A DNA stretch of 64,000 nucleotides from DATBLY01 sp963705545. Lineage in GTDB: Bacteria > Actinomycetota > UBA4738 > HRBIN12. Each line of letters starts with the position of its first letter. The stretch's first letter is position 1. The notes beneath the pieces were generated by a model, which worked only from the letters and a program-made list of their open reading frames with translations, had not been told where the DNA came from and ran no database searches. Below are positions 34,701-43,545 of this stretch, one piece after another. Both the position numbers and the translations under genes were made by a program. The stretch is from assembly GCA_963705545.1 (NCBI GenBank), contig CAVPJX010000004.1, forward strand, positions 186,001 to 250,000. Reading direction: 5' to 3'.

Positions 34701-35206
34701 CGGTACAGGTCCCAGGTCGTGGTGGTTCCGACGGTGCCGCACAGCTCCACGTTGTGCCAACCCGTGCCCAGCGCGGTCGTCGTCGTTCGCGTGGTCCCCG
34801 CGAAGTCCGAACGCAACCCCAGGGTCCCGTTGGTGTTCACGAAGGCCTTGATGAGGGCGCCGTTGCCCGTCGAACGCAGTCGGAACAGGTCGATGTTCGA
34901 ACCCGACGCCAGGTTGACGTTCGCGCTCATGCAGACCTGGGAGTACGTCGAGCTCAGGTCGCGGGTCGCGAAGGCCGACTGGGCCGTGACCTGGGCTCTC
35001 GCGCTCGGCGCGGCGGGGGAACCGATCGCGTTGTCGAGGGTGATGCGGGTCGCGGTCCAAGCGCTCAGGTTCGCGAAGTCATCCGAAACGATCACGGCCG
35101 CCTGGGCGACCGGCGCCACCAGGATCTGAAGCGTCGCAGCGACCAGGGCGCTGAGCCCGATGATCGCGATCGTCCGCCGTGCCCTGCCTTGCCGCTGAGC
35201 CCTCAT
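28731..35206 (-). CDS. Giant secreted multidomain protein (FnIII, propeller-like, Ig-like, PKD), one frameshift
   Basis: About 2158 codons from ATG 35206 (AGGAG just upstream) once a single missing G at 29410-29412 is restored. The break joins DAFTYLW to FGSGTTTSTAV. Order: signal peptide (residues 1-35, ending VAQA); laminin-G-like jelly-roll (about 40-200); two near-identical FnIII domains (about 215-420); a region of repeated GGQFTTINNV-type blades resembling a beta-propeller (about 430-850); Ig-like domains (about 850-1450); and eight PKD domains to the C-terminus. Almost every PKD module carries a C-x4-C pair such as CTARTC, probably a disulfide. No sortase motif or C-terminal anchor is seen, so release or non-covalent surface binding is likely. 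Such proteins serve adhesion or polysaccharide binding; no catalytic domain is visible. Confidence 0.85.
28740..30830 (-). repeat. Eight tandem PKD-domain repeats
   Basis: Period about 255-270 nt. Each unit encodes a PAGNxPPxPVI-like linker, a C-x4-C pair, a DPNGD loop, YxWxxGDGT and YTVTLTVTDxWG. DNA identity between units is high enough that unequal recombination or assembly collapse is plausible. Confidence 0.85.
33949..34540 (-). repeat. Tandem duplication of an FnIII module (about 309 bp period)
   Basis: Two adjacent copies, at roughly 33949-34257 and 34258-34540, are closely similar at the DNA level, for example the shared stretch around 34105 and 34414 (exactly 309 nt apart). Both encode fibronectin type III modules with YRVYRD and HTYRVQAVDA. 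This points to a recent duplication or to gene conversion. Confidence 0.8.
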
Positions 35207-35601
35207 ATCTCGCTCTCCTGATCTCCGTCCTGGATGGATGTCTCCGGGCGGCCACACGGCAGCAGCGCCGTGGGCAGGATCGCTCGGGACGTGGTCGGCT
35301 TCACACGCGGGTGACCCGCGGGCCTTGCCTCCTCGTATGTCGTTCGGGGAAGCCCCCTGACCCGGGCGAGGAGTCGCTCCCAGGCTGGGGATTCCGTTAG
35401 GGCCATATTGTGGACGGCCGCTGGCTCCCGTGACCTCCCCCAAAAGGCTGAATCCCCGAGGCGGTCGGCGTAGGGCCCCCAGACACCGGATCGGGCGCCT
35501 GGAGGCCGGTCGTTCGATGGCTGGCACGAACGGACCGATGGGCTGCGCTCGTTCGGACGAACCCGTTAAGCGTCCCCGTCCGTCGTCCCGATACAGGTGC
35601 C
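35207..35601. other. Divergent intergenic region between the PKD giant and the histidine kinase
   Basis: About 395 bp without a convincing gene. It must hold two divergent promoters. A small hairpin CGCGGG-TGA-CCCGCG occurs at 35306-35320. I looked for a cyclic-di-GMP (GEMM) riboswitch in the leader of the PKD gene and did not find its conserved core. Confidence 0.5.
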
Positions 35602-36738
35602 ATGGAACCCACGCTCGCGGAGGCGCCCGGGCCCGTGACCCGGGCATGGCTGGACCGCGTGATCCTGTCCCGCGGACGGTCGTCGTCGGTGGCGACCGTG
35701 GGCCTGATCGTGCTCGGGTTCGGCTGCTGCTACGGGCTCACGATGGCGCTCGGTGGGACCCGCGTGGTCTCGACGACCTGGTACATCCCGGTGATCCTCC
35801 TCGCGGCCGCTCGGTTCCGCTATCGAGGCGCCACCGTCGCGGCGGTCGTCGCCACCGTGCTCGCGGGGCCGCTCTCGAACACCGGCACGGGAGACCTCGA
35901 GCACGCGACCTTGTGGCTCGGCCGCGGGGTCGTGTTCGTGATCGTGGGGCTCGTGACCGCGGCGCTCATCGAGCAGGTGGTGTCCAGCCGAGAGCGGGAG
36001 CTGGAGCTCGCCGAGCTGGAGCGGGACCTCGCGGTTCGCCAGGCGGCCGTCGTCGCGACCGTCTCCCACGAGTTCCGGACGCCGCTGACGGTGATCACCG
36101 GCGTGGCGCGCACGCTGGACGCTCACGGGATGGTCACCGAGGAGGGCGCCCCGTTGCTGGAGGGGCTCGCCGACGCCGCGCGACGGCTGACCGATCTGGT
36201 CAACACGGTGGGCGCGGTGCTGGACGACGCCGGGAGCGAGGCGTTCGTGCGGCCCGAGACCCTGATCTTCCGCGACCTCCTCGCGCAGGTCGCGATGAGC
36301 CTGGGCGTTCGCGACGCCGAGCATCGCGTCTCCTCGCAGATCGCACCCGACGCGGAGATCTTCGTCTCCGACCGCGAGCTCCTGGGGCAGCTGCTCCGGC
36401 ACCTGCTCGAGAACGCCGCGAAGTTCTCGCCGCGGGACGAGCCCGTCGAGGTGCGCGCCGATCGTGACGGCGATCGCCTGCGCATCCGGATCTCCGACCG
36501 AGGGCCAGGCATCGATGGGAACCTGATCGCCTCGCTCGACCCGTTCCGGCAGGGCGACCACTCGATGACCCGGACGCGGCAGGGCCTGGGGCTCGGGCTC
36601 TTCGCGGCCAACCGACTGGCCGCGGTGCTGGACGGCTCGATCAAGTTCCTGGATCGGCGTGGCGGCGGGACCGAGGTGGTCGTCGACATCTTCGCGCCCG
36701 TGCCGTCCGGCAGGGCATCCGGCCGTCGGTTCGGCTGA
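35602..36738 (+). CDS. Membrane sensor histidine kinase
   Basis: 378 residues. N-terminal part with about four membrane helices (TVGLIVLGFGCCYGLTMAL through VVFVIVGLVTAALIEQVV), a short coiled-coil linker rich in ELE/AELE, then HisKA with SHEFRTPL (H156 as phospho-acceptor) and an HATPase domain: LLENAAKFSPR (N box), ISDRGPGID (G1) and GLGLGLFAANRL (G2). It transfers phosphate to a response regulator, which is not encoded next to it, making this an orphan kinase. The membrane part is most like the small DUF4118-type sensor domains. Divergent from the PKD giant and possibly regulating it, but that is only proximity. Confidence 0.88.
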   Translation: MEPTLAEAPGPVTRAWLDRVILSRGRSSSVATVGLIVLGFGCCYGLTMALGGTRVVSTTWYIPVILLAAARFRYRGATVAAVVATVLAGPLSNTGTGDLEHATLWLGRGVVFVIVGLVTAALIEQVVSSRERELELAELERDLAVRQAAVVATVSHEFRTPLTVITGVARTLDAHGMVTEEGAPLLEGLADAARRLTDLVNTVGAVLDDAGSEAFVRPETLIFRDLLAQVAMSLGVRDAEHRVSSQIAPDAEIFVSDRELLGQLLRHLLENAAKFSPRDEPVEVRADRDGDRLRIRISDRGPGIDGNLIASLDPFRQGDHSMTRTRQGLGLGLFAANRLAAVLDGSIKFLDRRGGGTEVVVDIFAPVPSGRASGRRFG

Positions 36739-36795
36739 TCGGGAACGGAGCGTCCTGAGGCTCGGCGCGGACCTCCGGCTACACTGGTCGTTCCG

Positions 36796-36868
36796 GCGCC
36801 GGTAGCTCAATGGATAGAGCATCTGACTACGGATCAGAAGGTTGGGGGTTCGACTCCCTCCCGGCGCG
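36796..36868 (+). tRNA. tRNA-Arg, anticodon ACG
   Basis: Acceptor GCGCCGG/CCGGCGC, D arm TAGCTCAATGGATAGAGCA, anticodon stem TCTGA/TCAGA with loop CTACGGA, T arm with GGGGG-TTCGACT-CCCTC. A34 of this ACG anticodon is the standard target of TadA, whose gene is at 57529. TACACT at 36780-36785 is a plausible -10 box. Confidence 0.95.
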
Positions 36869-36910
36869 CAAAGCTCTGCGGAGATCCCGAGCTGATCGAG
36901 TCAGCGTCGG

Positions 36911-39900
36911 TTAGGACGTGAGGGAGGTCACCCGCGCCAGGAGCTCGTCGGTCTCGGCGAGGGCTGGCTTCGCGCCGAGCGACGTGAAGATCTTGCCGGC
37001 CTGGCGGAGCGCGGCGGTCGCCTCGGCGAGCATCCCCAGCCCGACCAGGCATCGGCCCCGACCGAGCAGGGCGTACCCGTGTTCGACGGGCATCTCGAAG
37101 CCCTCCCACCCGGAGGCCGCCTGTGCGAAGAGCTCGGCGGCAGCGGGTTGGTCCCCTTCGTGCTCCGCGAGGAGCGCTCGTGCGCTCGCCAGCGCGAATC
37201 CGGTGAGCGGGTAGACCAACTCGAGACCGGAGGCGAGGCGCGCGGCGAGCCCGGGGTCTCCAACGGCGAGCGCCGTCCGAACCGAGCCGGGAAGGTTCGA
37301 GAAGTAGAAGCCGTCCGCCCGGACGTTGGCGGTTTGGTCCAGCTCGGCGAGGAGCGCGAGTGCCCGAGCCGGCTCGCCGCCTTCGGCGGCGGCCCGGGCG
37401 CTCGGAGGGAACGCGAACGCGAACGCCTGCGCGTCTGCGAACTCGCGGGCGCTTTGTTCGAGCCAGTCGACTTCCCGTGAGACTCCCTTGAGCTCCCCAC
37501 GGACCAGGTGCACCGAGAGCGTCAACGAACGGACCCAGAGCAGGCTGGCCAGATCTCCGGCAGCCTCGAGGCGGGGGGCCAGGGTCGAGGCCAGATCCAG
37601 GGCCTCGTCGAACCTGCCGAGATCCACGAGCGATTCGAGGCTTCCGGAGATCCCGGCGAGCGCGAACTCCTCGATCCCCCTGCGCTCCGAGAACGCGATC
37701 GTCTCGCGCCAGGTATCCAGCGCGGAGCGCGGCCCCTCGATCGGCCGGAGATTGTTGGCGAGGTTGTGGCGGATCACGGCGCCTTCGCGACCCAACCCCT
37801 GCGACTCCGCGAGCTCGATGCCTCGCCGCATCTCCGCGAGGCCCTCGGCGTCCCCGAGGTTCGCATGCGCTGCGCCTCGGAAGCCCAGGGCCCGGGCGGG
37901 CTCGGGAAGCTCGAGATCGGCCGCGAGCGAGATCGCGCGCTCGGCCGCATCGACCGCGCGCCGCAGCTCGCCTACGACCAAGCGCGCCCCGGCCTCCTCG
38001 GCGAGCACGGCGACGAGCTCCGGTCCCGGCGGGAGGGGCTCGAGGAGCGCGAGCGCTTCCATCGCGATCTCGCGGTTCCGAGGGTCGCCCATGCGACCCA
38101 GCGGAAGGCCCCGTCTCGCCATCGCGAGCGCGCCGGCGCGTACCTCGCCTCGCGCGAGGAACCCGGTGCTCGCCTCGGCGAAGCACGCTTCGGCCTCGGC
38201 GAAGCGGGCGCGCTCCATGAGCGCCTCGGCGAGCCGAGCGATGATCTCCGGCCGCCCAGGATCGTCTTCGGGCATGAGCTCGAGGGCCCGTCGGTAGCTC
38301 GCCTCTGCCCCAACCGAATCGAGGCCGAGCGCACGATCGCCGGCGAGCGCGAGGAACCGTCGGGCCGAGGCGGAAAGCTGCTCGAGGTCGTCGGTCCTCC
38401 CCGAGACCTTCGCGAGCTCGAGCGCCGTCAGGTAGTGGGCGGCCAGGATCTCGGCCAGGTCCTCGGCCCGCTCGCCGGCGGCCCGCTCGAGCCACGTCGC
38501 GGCCGCGCGGTGCCTGTCCGCCCGTGAGCCCCTGGGGATCTGGGCGTAGCACACGTCGCGTACCAGCGTGTGCCAGAACACGTACTCCGTCTCCCCCTCG
38601 ATCGAGGAGGTCCGCTGGGGGCGAACGAGCTCCTTGCGGGAGAGCTCGTGAAGAGCCTCGGCGACCGCACCGGGATCACGGCCCCCCATCTCGACGATGG
38701 CGCCCGCCCAGAACACCTTCCCGATCACCGAGGCGTCGTACAGCATCGCCTTGCGGTCGGCCTCGACCGTGTCCAGACGCGCCGCGATGAGGCCCTGGAC
38801 ACCCGACGGTAAGGGGATCTCAGCCTCCGGATCGAGCGCCCACGTGGACCCTTCCCTGCGTAAGGCTCCGGTGTCCTTCATCAGGCGTACGAACTCCTCG
38901 GCGTAGAGCGGGTTGCCTCCGGAACGCTCGGTGATGAGCGACTGCACCTCGGCCGGGAGCACCGCTTGCTCGAGGAGCTCGGACACGAGGCGCGCGGTCT
39001 CGATCTCGGAGAGCGGCGCGAGGTTGATCCGGTTCGAGTTCCGCGCCGCCTGGGCGAACCCCGGCGCCTTCTCGAACAGCTCGGGCCGGGCGGTTCCAAC
39101 GAGCATCATCGGGATGCCCTCGGCGAACTCGATCACGTGCTCGATGAACTCCAGCATCGCCTGATCGGCCCAATGGAGATCCTCGACGACGAAGACGCAC
39201 GGGCGTCGCTCGGCCATGGACTCCAGGAACGTTCGCCAGGCGGCGAAGTTCTCCTCCCGGGCCGCGGTGGGTGCCTCGAGGCCGACGAGGGGGCGGAGGC
39301 GTTGTCGGAGCCAGGGCGCGTCCGCGTGCTCGGCGGGCACGATCCGGTCGATCTTCGAGGCGGCCGAATCCGGTGCATCGGACTCGAGGATCCCCGCCTC
39401 GGCCTTCACGATCTCCCCGAGCGCCCAGAACGTGATGCCATCGCCGTAGGGCAGGCACCGCCCCTGGCGCCACGTGATGAGATCGGGCCGGTCTTCGATG
39501 AAGGTGCCGAGCTCCGCCACCAGCCGGGACTTCCCGACGCCCGGCTCACCCACGATGGTCATCAGGTGGACGCTTTCGTCGCGGATCGAGCGCTCGAGCG
39601 TTCCGGTGAGGAGCGCCCGCTCGAGCTCGCGGCCGACGAGGGCGGTCGCGGGCTTGCGGGTGAGGTCCGTGCCGAACCGCGACCTCGCCTGCTTCGCGTG
39701 CCAGAGGGCGACCGGCTCGGCCTTGCCCTTCAAGGTCACGGGCTCCATCGCCTCGAACTCGAAGAGCTCCTTGGTGGCGGAGTACGTTCCCGTGCCGACC
39801 GCGACCCCGTCGACCGGAGCCGCACCCTGAAGGCGGGAGGCCGTGTTCACGACGTCTCCGGTGACGATCCCCTCGCCCCGCTCGGCGTTCGCGCCGAGCG

Positions 39901-40336
39901 CCACGACCGCCTCGCCGGTCTCCACCCCGATCCGGACCTTGAGCTCGAGGGCGGCGTCCTCGGCGTTCACGTCGGCGATCGACTCGAGGATCCTCAAACC
40001 CGCTCGGACCGCGCGTTCGGGATCGTCCTCGTGAGCGGTCGGCGCGCCGAAGACGGCCATGACCGCGTCCCCGATGAACTTCTCGACCGTGCCGCCGTAG
40101 CCCTCGATCTCGGATCGGAGGAGCTGGTGATACGGACGGATCCGCGCCCGGACATCCTCGGGGTCTGCAGCCTCGGAAGCAGCGGTGAACCCGACCAGGT
40201 CGCAGAAGAGAACCGTGACGACCTTGCGTTCCTCGGCTGAGCTACCGATCGCCGCAGCCTGCAGCGGCGTGGCGCACTCGCCACAGAACTTGTTCGGATC
40301 AGGGTTCTCATGACCGCAGGAAGGGCAGATCACCAT
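36911..40336 (-). CDS. Class III nucleotide cyclase fused to AAA-type ATPase and TPR-like repeats
   Basis: 1141 residues from ATG 40336; an earlier in-frame ATG at 40378 is possible. Order: zinc ribbon with C4-x2-C7 and C18-x2-C21; class III adenylate/guanylate cyclase domain with metal aspartates in VLFCDLVGFT (D46) and FIGDAVMAVFG; an STAND-type ATPase with GEPGVGKSRLV and VFVVEDLHWAD; and a long helical tail of TPR-like repeats to the C-terminus. This architecture (cyclase-ATPase-TPR) is common in actinobacteria and mycobacteria, usually without a known signal. Whether the cyclase makes cAMP depends on specificity residues I did not resolve. TAGGCT lies 8 nt before the chosen start. The cNMP-binding protein at 58023 is a conceivable receptor. 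Confidence 0.88.
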   Translation of the reverse strand: MVICPSCGHENPDPNKFCGECATPLQAAAIGSSAEERKVVTVLFCDLVGFTAASEAADPEDVRARIRPYHQLLRSEIEGYGGTVEKFIGDAVMAVFGAPTAHEDDPERAVRAGLRILESIADVNAEDAALELKVRIGVETGEAVVALGANAERGEGIVTGDVVNTASRLQGAAPVDGVAVGTGTYSATKELFEFEAMEPVTLKGKAEPVALWHAKQARSRFGTDLTRKPATALVGRELERALLTGTLERSIRDESVHLMTIVGEPGVGKSRLVAELGTFIEDRPDLITWRQGRCLPYGDGITFWALGEIVKAEAGILESDAPDSAASKIDRIVPAEHADAPWLRQRLRPLVGLEAPTAAREENFAAWRTFLESMAERRPCVFVVEDLHWADQAMLEFIEHVIEFAEGIPMMLVGTARPELFEKAPGFAQAARNSNRINLAPLSEIETARLVSELLEQAVLPAEVQSLITERSGGNPLYAEEFVRLMKDTGALRREGSTWALDPEAEIPLPSGVQGLIAARLDTVEADRKAMLYDASVIGKVFWAGAIVEMGGRDPGAVAEALHELSRKELVRPQRTSSIEGETEYVFWHTLVRDVCYAQIPRGSRADRHRAAATWLERAAGERAEDLAEILAAHYLTALELAKVSGRTDDLEQLSASARRFLALAGDRALGLDSVGAEASYRRALELMPEDDPGRPEIIARLAEALMERARFAEAEACFAEASTGFLARGEVRAGALAMARRGLPLGRMGDPRNREIAMEALALLEPLPPGPELVAVLAEEAGARLVVGELRRAVDAAERAISLAADLELPEPARALGFRGAAHANLGDAEGLAEMRRGIELAESQGLGREGAVIRHNLANNLRPIEGPRSALDTWRETIAFSERRGIEEFALAGISGSLESLVDLGRFDEALDLASTLAPRLEAAGDLASLLWVRSLTLSVHLVRGELKGVSREVDWLEQSAREFADAQAFAFAFPPSARAAAEGGEPARALALLAELDQTANVRADGFYFSNLPGSVRTALAVGDPGLAARLASGLELVYPLTGFALASARALLAEHEGDQPAAAELFAQAASGWEGFEMPVEHGYALLGRGRCLVGLGMLAEATAALRQAGKIFTSLGAKPALAETDELLARVTSLTS

Positions 40337-40396
40337 GCGGGCGCAGCCTATGCGCCTGACCCCGAGACGCTCAAGCAACGGACGCTCCGCGTACGG

Positions 40397-41149
40397 TCAG
40401 CTCCAGGTGATCCTGGCGTGCTCGCGCCAGAGGTCGATCAGGGCGTCGCCGCCGCTCCGATCCAGGTCTTCCGCTGCGCCGCGGTTCCAGAGCCAGAGGT
40501 AGAGATCGGACGCCGAACCGCTGAGGCGGGCCTCACCGTTCACCGCGGATCCCGTCGCCGTCCGGAACCCCGACGACGTGAGGACCACGGTCCAGGCACG
40601 GTCCACATCCGTCGCGATGATCGCCAGCGTCCGGTCCTCCTCGACCGGCAGAGGTGGGCCGCCGCGCGACAGGAAGCGGAGCAGGAGCTCATCGATGCCG
40701 TCGGCGGCGAAGCCGGGCGGGAACCCGGTCGTCGCGCCGGTCGCCGACTCCGCGTCGACGCGGTGGATCGCCGTCTCGTGCGCCTGACGTCGCGCCCAGA
40801 ACGCGAGCGGGGTCGGCGCGTCGAGGAAGGTCCAGGTCTCCAGGTCGGCCGGCGCGTCCCGGAGGGCCCGAACGAGGTCCGCGTGCCCCTCGGCGAACCA
40901 GCCCGCCAGGTCCCGGTCGTCGGGCCACCCGCCGGACAGGACCTCGAGATCGCCGTCCCGCGGTTGGCCGTGGTCGCCGGCCACGAAGGTCGCCGCCCAC
41001 CGGTGCACGCCGCCCAGATGGCGGACGAGGTCGCGGAACCCCCACCCGGGACACGTCGGCACGGGTGCTCCGGGCTCGGTCGTGCCGCAGAGCGCGGTGA
41101 CCCGCGCACCGTCCGCGTCGAGCTGCGCGATCAGATCCGGGACCTCCAC
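40397..41149 (-). CDS. Maleylpyruvate isomerase-like, mycothiol-dependent DinB-fold protein
   Basis: 250 residues, GTG start. N-terminal DinB/MDMPI-type helical bundle with PTCPGWGFRDLVRHLGGVHRWAA, a signature of the actinobacterial maleylpyruvate isomerase family; the histidines in HLGGVHRW and RQAHETAIHRVDAE are the expected metal ligands. The C-terminal half is the MDMPI_C/SCP2-like domain. Members use mycothiol or act as thiol-dependent transferases; the substrate is unknown. TAGGGT lies exactly 6 nt before the GTG. Divergent from the MFS gene. Confidence 0.82.
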   Translation of the reverse strand: MEVPDLIAQLDADGARVTALCGTTEPGAPVPTCPGWGFRDLVRHLGGVHRWAATFVAGDHGQPRDGDLEVLSGGWPDDRDLAGWFAEGHADLVRALRDAPADLETWTFLDAPTPLAFWARRQAHETAIHRVDAESATGATTGFPPGFAADGIDELLLRFLSRGGPPLPVEEDRTLAIIATDVDRAWTVVLTSSGFRTATGSAVNGEARLSGSASDLYLWLWNRGAAEDLDRSGGDALIDLWREHARITWS

Positions 41150-41155
41150 GGCGAC

Positions 41156-41161
41156 ACCCTA
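41156..41161 (-). promoter_or_regulatory. -10 box of the maleylpyruvate isomerase-like gene
   Basis: TAGGGT on the minus strand, 6 nt before the GTG at 41149. Weaker match than the others. Confidence 0.35.
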
Positions 41162-41208
41162 CGGCGCGTCGGCAGGCCGGCCGGCCCGGGCGGGTCCGGC
41201 CGCGACCG

Positions 41209-41214
41209 TATCCT
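41209..41214 (+). promoter_or_regulatory. -10 box of the MFS gene (leaderless layout)
   Basis: TATCCT, 6 nt, ATG at 41221. Confidence 0.5.
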
Positions 41215-41220
41215 CGGGCC

Positions 41221-42543
41221 ATGTCCGAGGCGCGCCGGTCCCTGAGCGACCGCGTCGGCATCCTCCGACCGCTCCGGATCCGCGACTTCCGGCTGCTGTG
41301 GATCGGGGCCACCGTCTCGCTGATCGGCGACGGGATCTACGTCGTCGCCATGGCGCTGCAGGCGCTGCAACTGGAGAACCGTGCCGGCACGCTCGCGAAG
41401 GTCGGCATCGCGTGGGCCCTCCCGCAGGTGTTCCTCGTGCTGGCGAGCGGGGCGCTGTCGGACCGACTCGACCGGCGCCATCTGATGATCGCCGGCGACC
41501 TGATCCGGCTGGCGGCGATCTCGACGATCGGGATCCTCTCGATCCTGGACGTGCTGACGGTGCCGATCCTGATCGCGCTCGTCGTCGTGTTCGGCGTCGG
41601 CCAGGCCCTCTTCAACCCCGCCTTCAGCTCGATCATCCCCTCGATCGTCCCGGAGGAGCTGTTGATCGAGGCGAACGCGCTCGGACAGTTCGTCCGTCCG
41701 GCCTGCATCCTGGTGATCGGTCCCCTCGTCGGCGGCCTCCTCGTGGGCACCGTCGGCCCCGGGTGGGCGTTCGTCGTGGATGGGGCCACGTTCGCGTGGT
41801 CGGCGCTGATGATCCTGCGGATGCGGATCCGGAAGGAGACGGTGCCGGAGACCACGGCCGCGGCCGTGTGGGCCGACATGAAGGAGGGGTTCCGCTACGT
41901 CCTGCACACTCGATGGCTGGCCATCGGCATGTTCGGGGCCACGCTGAGCCTGCTCGTCGTGTGGGGTCCGTGGGAAGCGCTCGTGCCGTACGTGGTCCGG
42001 AACGACCTCGTCACGGACCCGGCCCAGGCGGGACTGGCGCTCGGCCTCGTGATCGGGGCGGGTGGGGTCGGGGCGGTCGTGGCGGCCGCGCTGATGGGGC
42101 AGCGTGGCCGCCTGCCGCACAAGCCCCTGCTCGTGCTGTACCTCGCGTGGGCCCTAGGGATGTTCGCGACCGCCGGATTCGGCATCGTGACCGCGGTCTG
42201 GCAGGCGATGCTCGTGTCGTTCGTCGCCGAGGGAGCGATCGGCGTCCTGGTCGTGATCTGGTTCACGCTCCTGCAGCGGCTCGTGCCCGGCGAGCTGCTC
42301 GGCCGCGTCTCGGCGCTCGATTGGATGATCACGATCGCGGGGGTCCCGCTCTCGTTCGCGATCGTCGGTCCGCTCGCCGACTCGATCGGGGCCGACGCGA
42401 CCCTGATCTGGGCGGGCGTCGTCGGCGGGCTGATCACGGTCGCGCTCCTGCTGATCCCCGGTGCTCGCGACCCGGAGCGCGACGGCTCGCTGGACGAGGT
42501 CGAGCCGGTCACCGCGCCCGACCCGCCCAGGGCGGACGACTAG
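41221..42543 (+). CDS. MFS transporter, EntS/MFS_3-like exporter
   Basis: 440 residues with about 12 membrane helices. The start RPLRIRDFRLLWIGATVSLIG is the family signature of MFS_3 exporters (enterobactin and macrolide exporters). The loop 2-3 motif A appears as GALSDRLDRRHLM. Helices are clear around IPILIALVVVFGVGQALFNP, and the middle loop (RIRKETVPETTAAAVWADMK) is cytoplasmic. The substrate is unknown. Followed 12 nt later by an aldo/keto reductase in the same direction, which may be co-transcribed. Confidence 0.9.
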   Translation: MSEARRSLSDRVGILRPLRIRDFRLLWIGATVSLIGDGIYVVAMALQALQLENRAGTLAKVGIAWALPQVFLVLASGALSDRLDRRHLMIAGDLIRLAAISTIGILSILDVLTVPILIALVVVFGVGQALFNPAFSSIIPSIVPEELLIEANALGQFVRPACILVIGPLVGGLLVGTVGPGWAFVVDGATFAWSALMILRMRIRKETVPETTAAAVWADMKEGFRYVLHTRWLAIGMFGATLSLLVVWGPWEALVPYVVRNDLVTDPAQAGLALGLVIGAGGVGAVVAAALMGQRGRLPHKPLLVLYLAWALGMFATAGFGIVTAVWQAMLVSFVAEGAIGVLVVIWFTLLQRLVPGELLGRVSALDWMITIAGVPLSFAIVGPLADSIGADATLIWAGVVGGLITVALLLIPGARDPERDGSLDEVEPVTAPDPPRADD

Positions 42544-42554
42544 ACTTCCCCGCG

Positions 42555-43526
42555 ATGGAGTACACGCACGTCGGTCACCTCGGCCTGGTCGTCAGCCGGC
42601 TCTGCCTGGGGACCATGAACTTCGGGCCGCACACGTCCGAGGCCGACAGCCACGCGATCATGGACGACGCGATCGCGCACGGGATCAACCTCTTCGACAC
42701 CGCGAACGTCTACGGACGACATCTGGGCGTCGGGGCCACCGAGGAGATCGTGGGCAAGTGGTTCGCCAAGGGGAGCGGGCGACGCGACAAGGTGGTGCTC
42801 GCGACCAAGGTCTACGGGCAGATGGGCGACTGGCCGAACGAGTCGCGACTGTCCAAGCTCGCGATCCACAAGGCGTGCGAGGACTCACTCAAGCGGCTGC
42901 GGACGGACCGCATCGACCTCTACCAGATGCAGCACATCGACCGTCAGGCATGGTGGGACGAGATCTGGGAGGCGATGGAGCAGCTGAAGCGCGACGGCAA
43001 GATCCTCTACGTCGGCTCCTCGAACTTCGCCGGGTGGCACATCGCCAGGGCCAACGAGATCGCGGGGCTCCGGGGATCGCTCGGGCTCGCGACCGAACAG
43101 TCCGTCTACAACCTCAACGCGCGCATGATCGAGCTCGAGGTGATCCCCGCCGTGCAGGAGTACGGCATGGGTCTGATCCCGTACAGCCCGCTCGCCGGCG
43201 GGTTGCTCGCGGGCGCGATGCAGAAGGTCACGGAAGGCCGGCGCTCGCAGGGGTACCTGCAGCAGGAGATCGGGTCCACGGCGGAGCAGCTCGAGCGTTG
43301 GGAGGCGATCTGTGGGGAGCTCGGCGAGCGGCCGGCGGACGTCGCCCTCGCATGGCTGCTCGCTCAGCCGGCGGTGACGGCCCCGATCATCGGTCCTCGG
43401 ACCCCCGATCAGCTCGAGGGGTCGCTCCGGGCGCTCGAGATCGAGCTCCCCGACGACATCCTGCGCCGGTTGGACGCGATCTTCCCGGGTCCGGGCGGAC
43501 CGGCGCCCGAGGCGTACGCCTGGTGA
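42555..43526 (+). CDS. Aldo/keto reductase
   Basis: 323 residues. NADPH-dependent (beta/alpha)8 oxidoreductase. Catalytic tetrad visible as D and Y in NLFDTANVYGRH, K in LATKVYGQMG and H in YQMQHIDRQ. The C-terminal cofactor segment VTAPIIGPRTPDQLEGSLRA is typical of the YajO/potassium-channel-beta-like AKR subfamilies. The ATG at 42555 follows 12 nt after the MFS stop; TAGACT overlaps that stop, 8 nt upstream, so it may also have its own promoter. The substrate is not predictable. Confidence 0.92.
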   Translation: MEYTHVGHLGLVVSRLCLGTMNFGPHTSEADSHAIMDDAIAHGINLFDTANVYGRHLGVGATEEIVGKWFAKGSGRRDKVVLATKVYGQMGDWPNESRLSKLAIHKACEDSLKRLRTDRIDLYQMQHIDRQAWWDEIWEAMEQLKRDGKILYVGSSNFAGWHIARANEIAGLRGSLGLATEQSVYNLNARMIELEVIPAVQEYGMGLIPYSPLAGGLLAGAMQKVTEGRRSQGYLQQEIGSTAEQLERWEAICGELGERPADVALAWLLAQPAVTAPIIGPRTPDQLEGSLRALEIELPDDILRRLDAIFPGPGGPAPEAYAW

Positions 43527-43545
43527 CGGTGCCGGCGGGGGCTAC

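Noticed and set aside
35207..35420. Cyclic-di-GMP riboswitch in the leader of the giant secreted protein
   Set aside because: The conserved GEMM core was not found; only a short GC hairpin is present.
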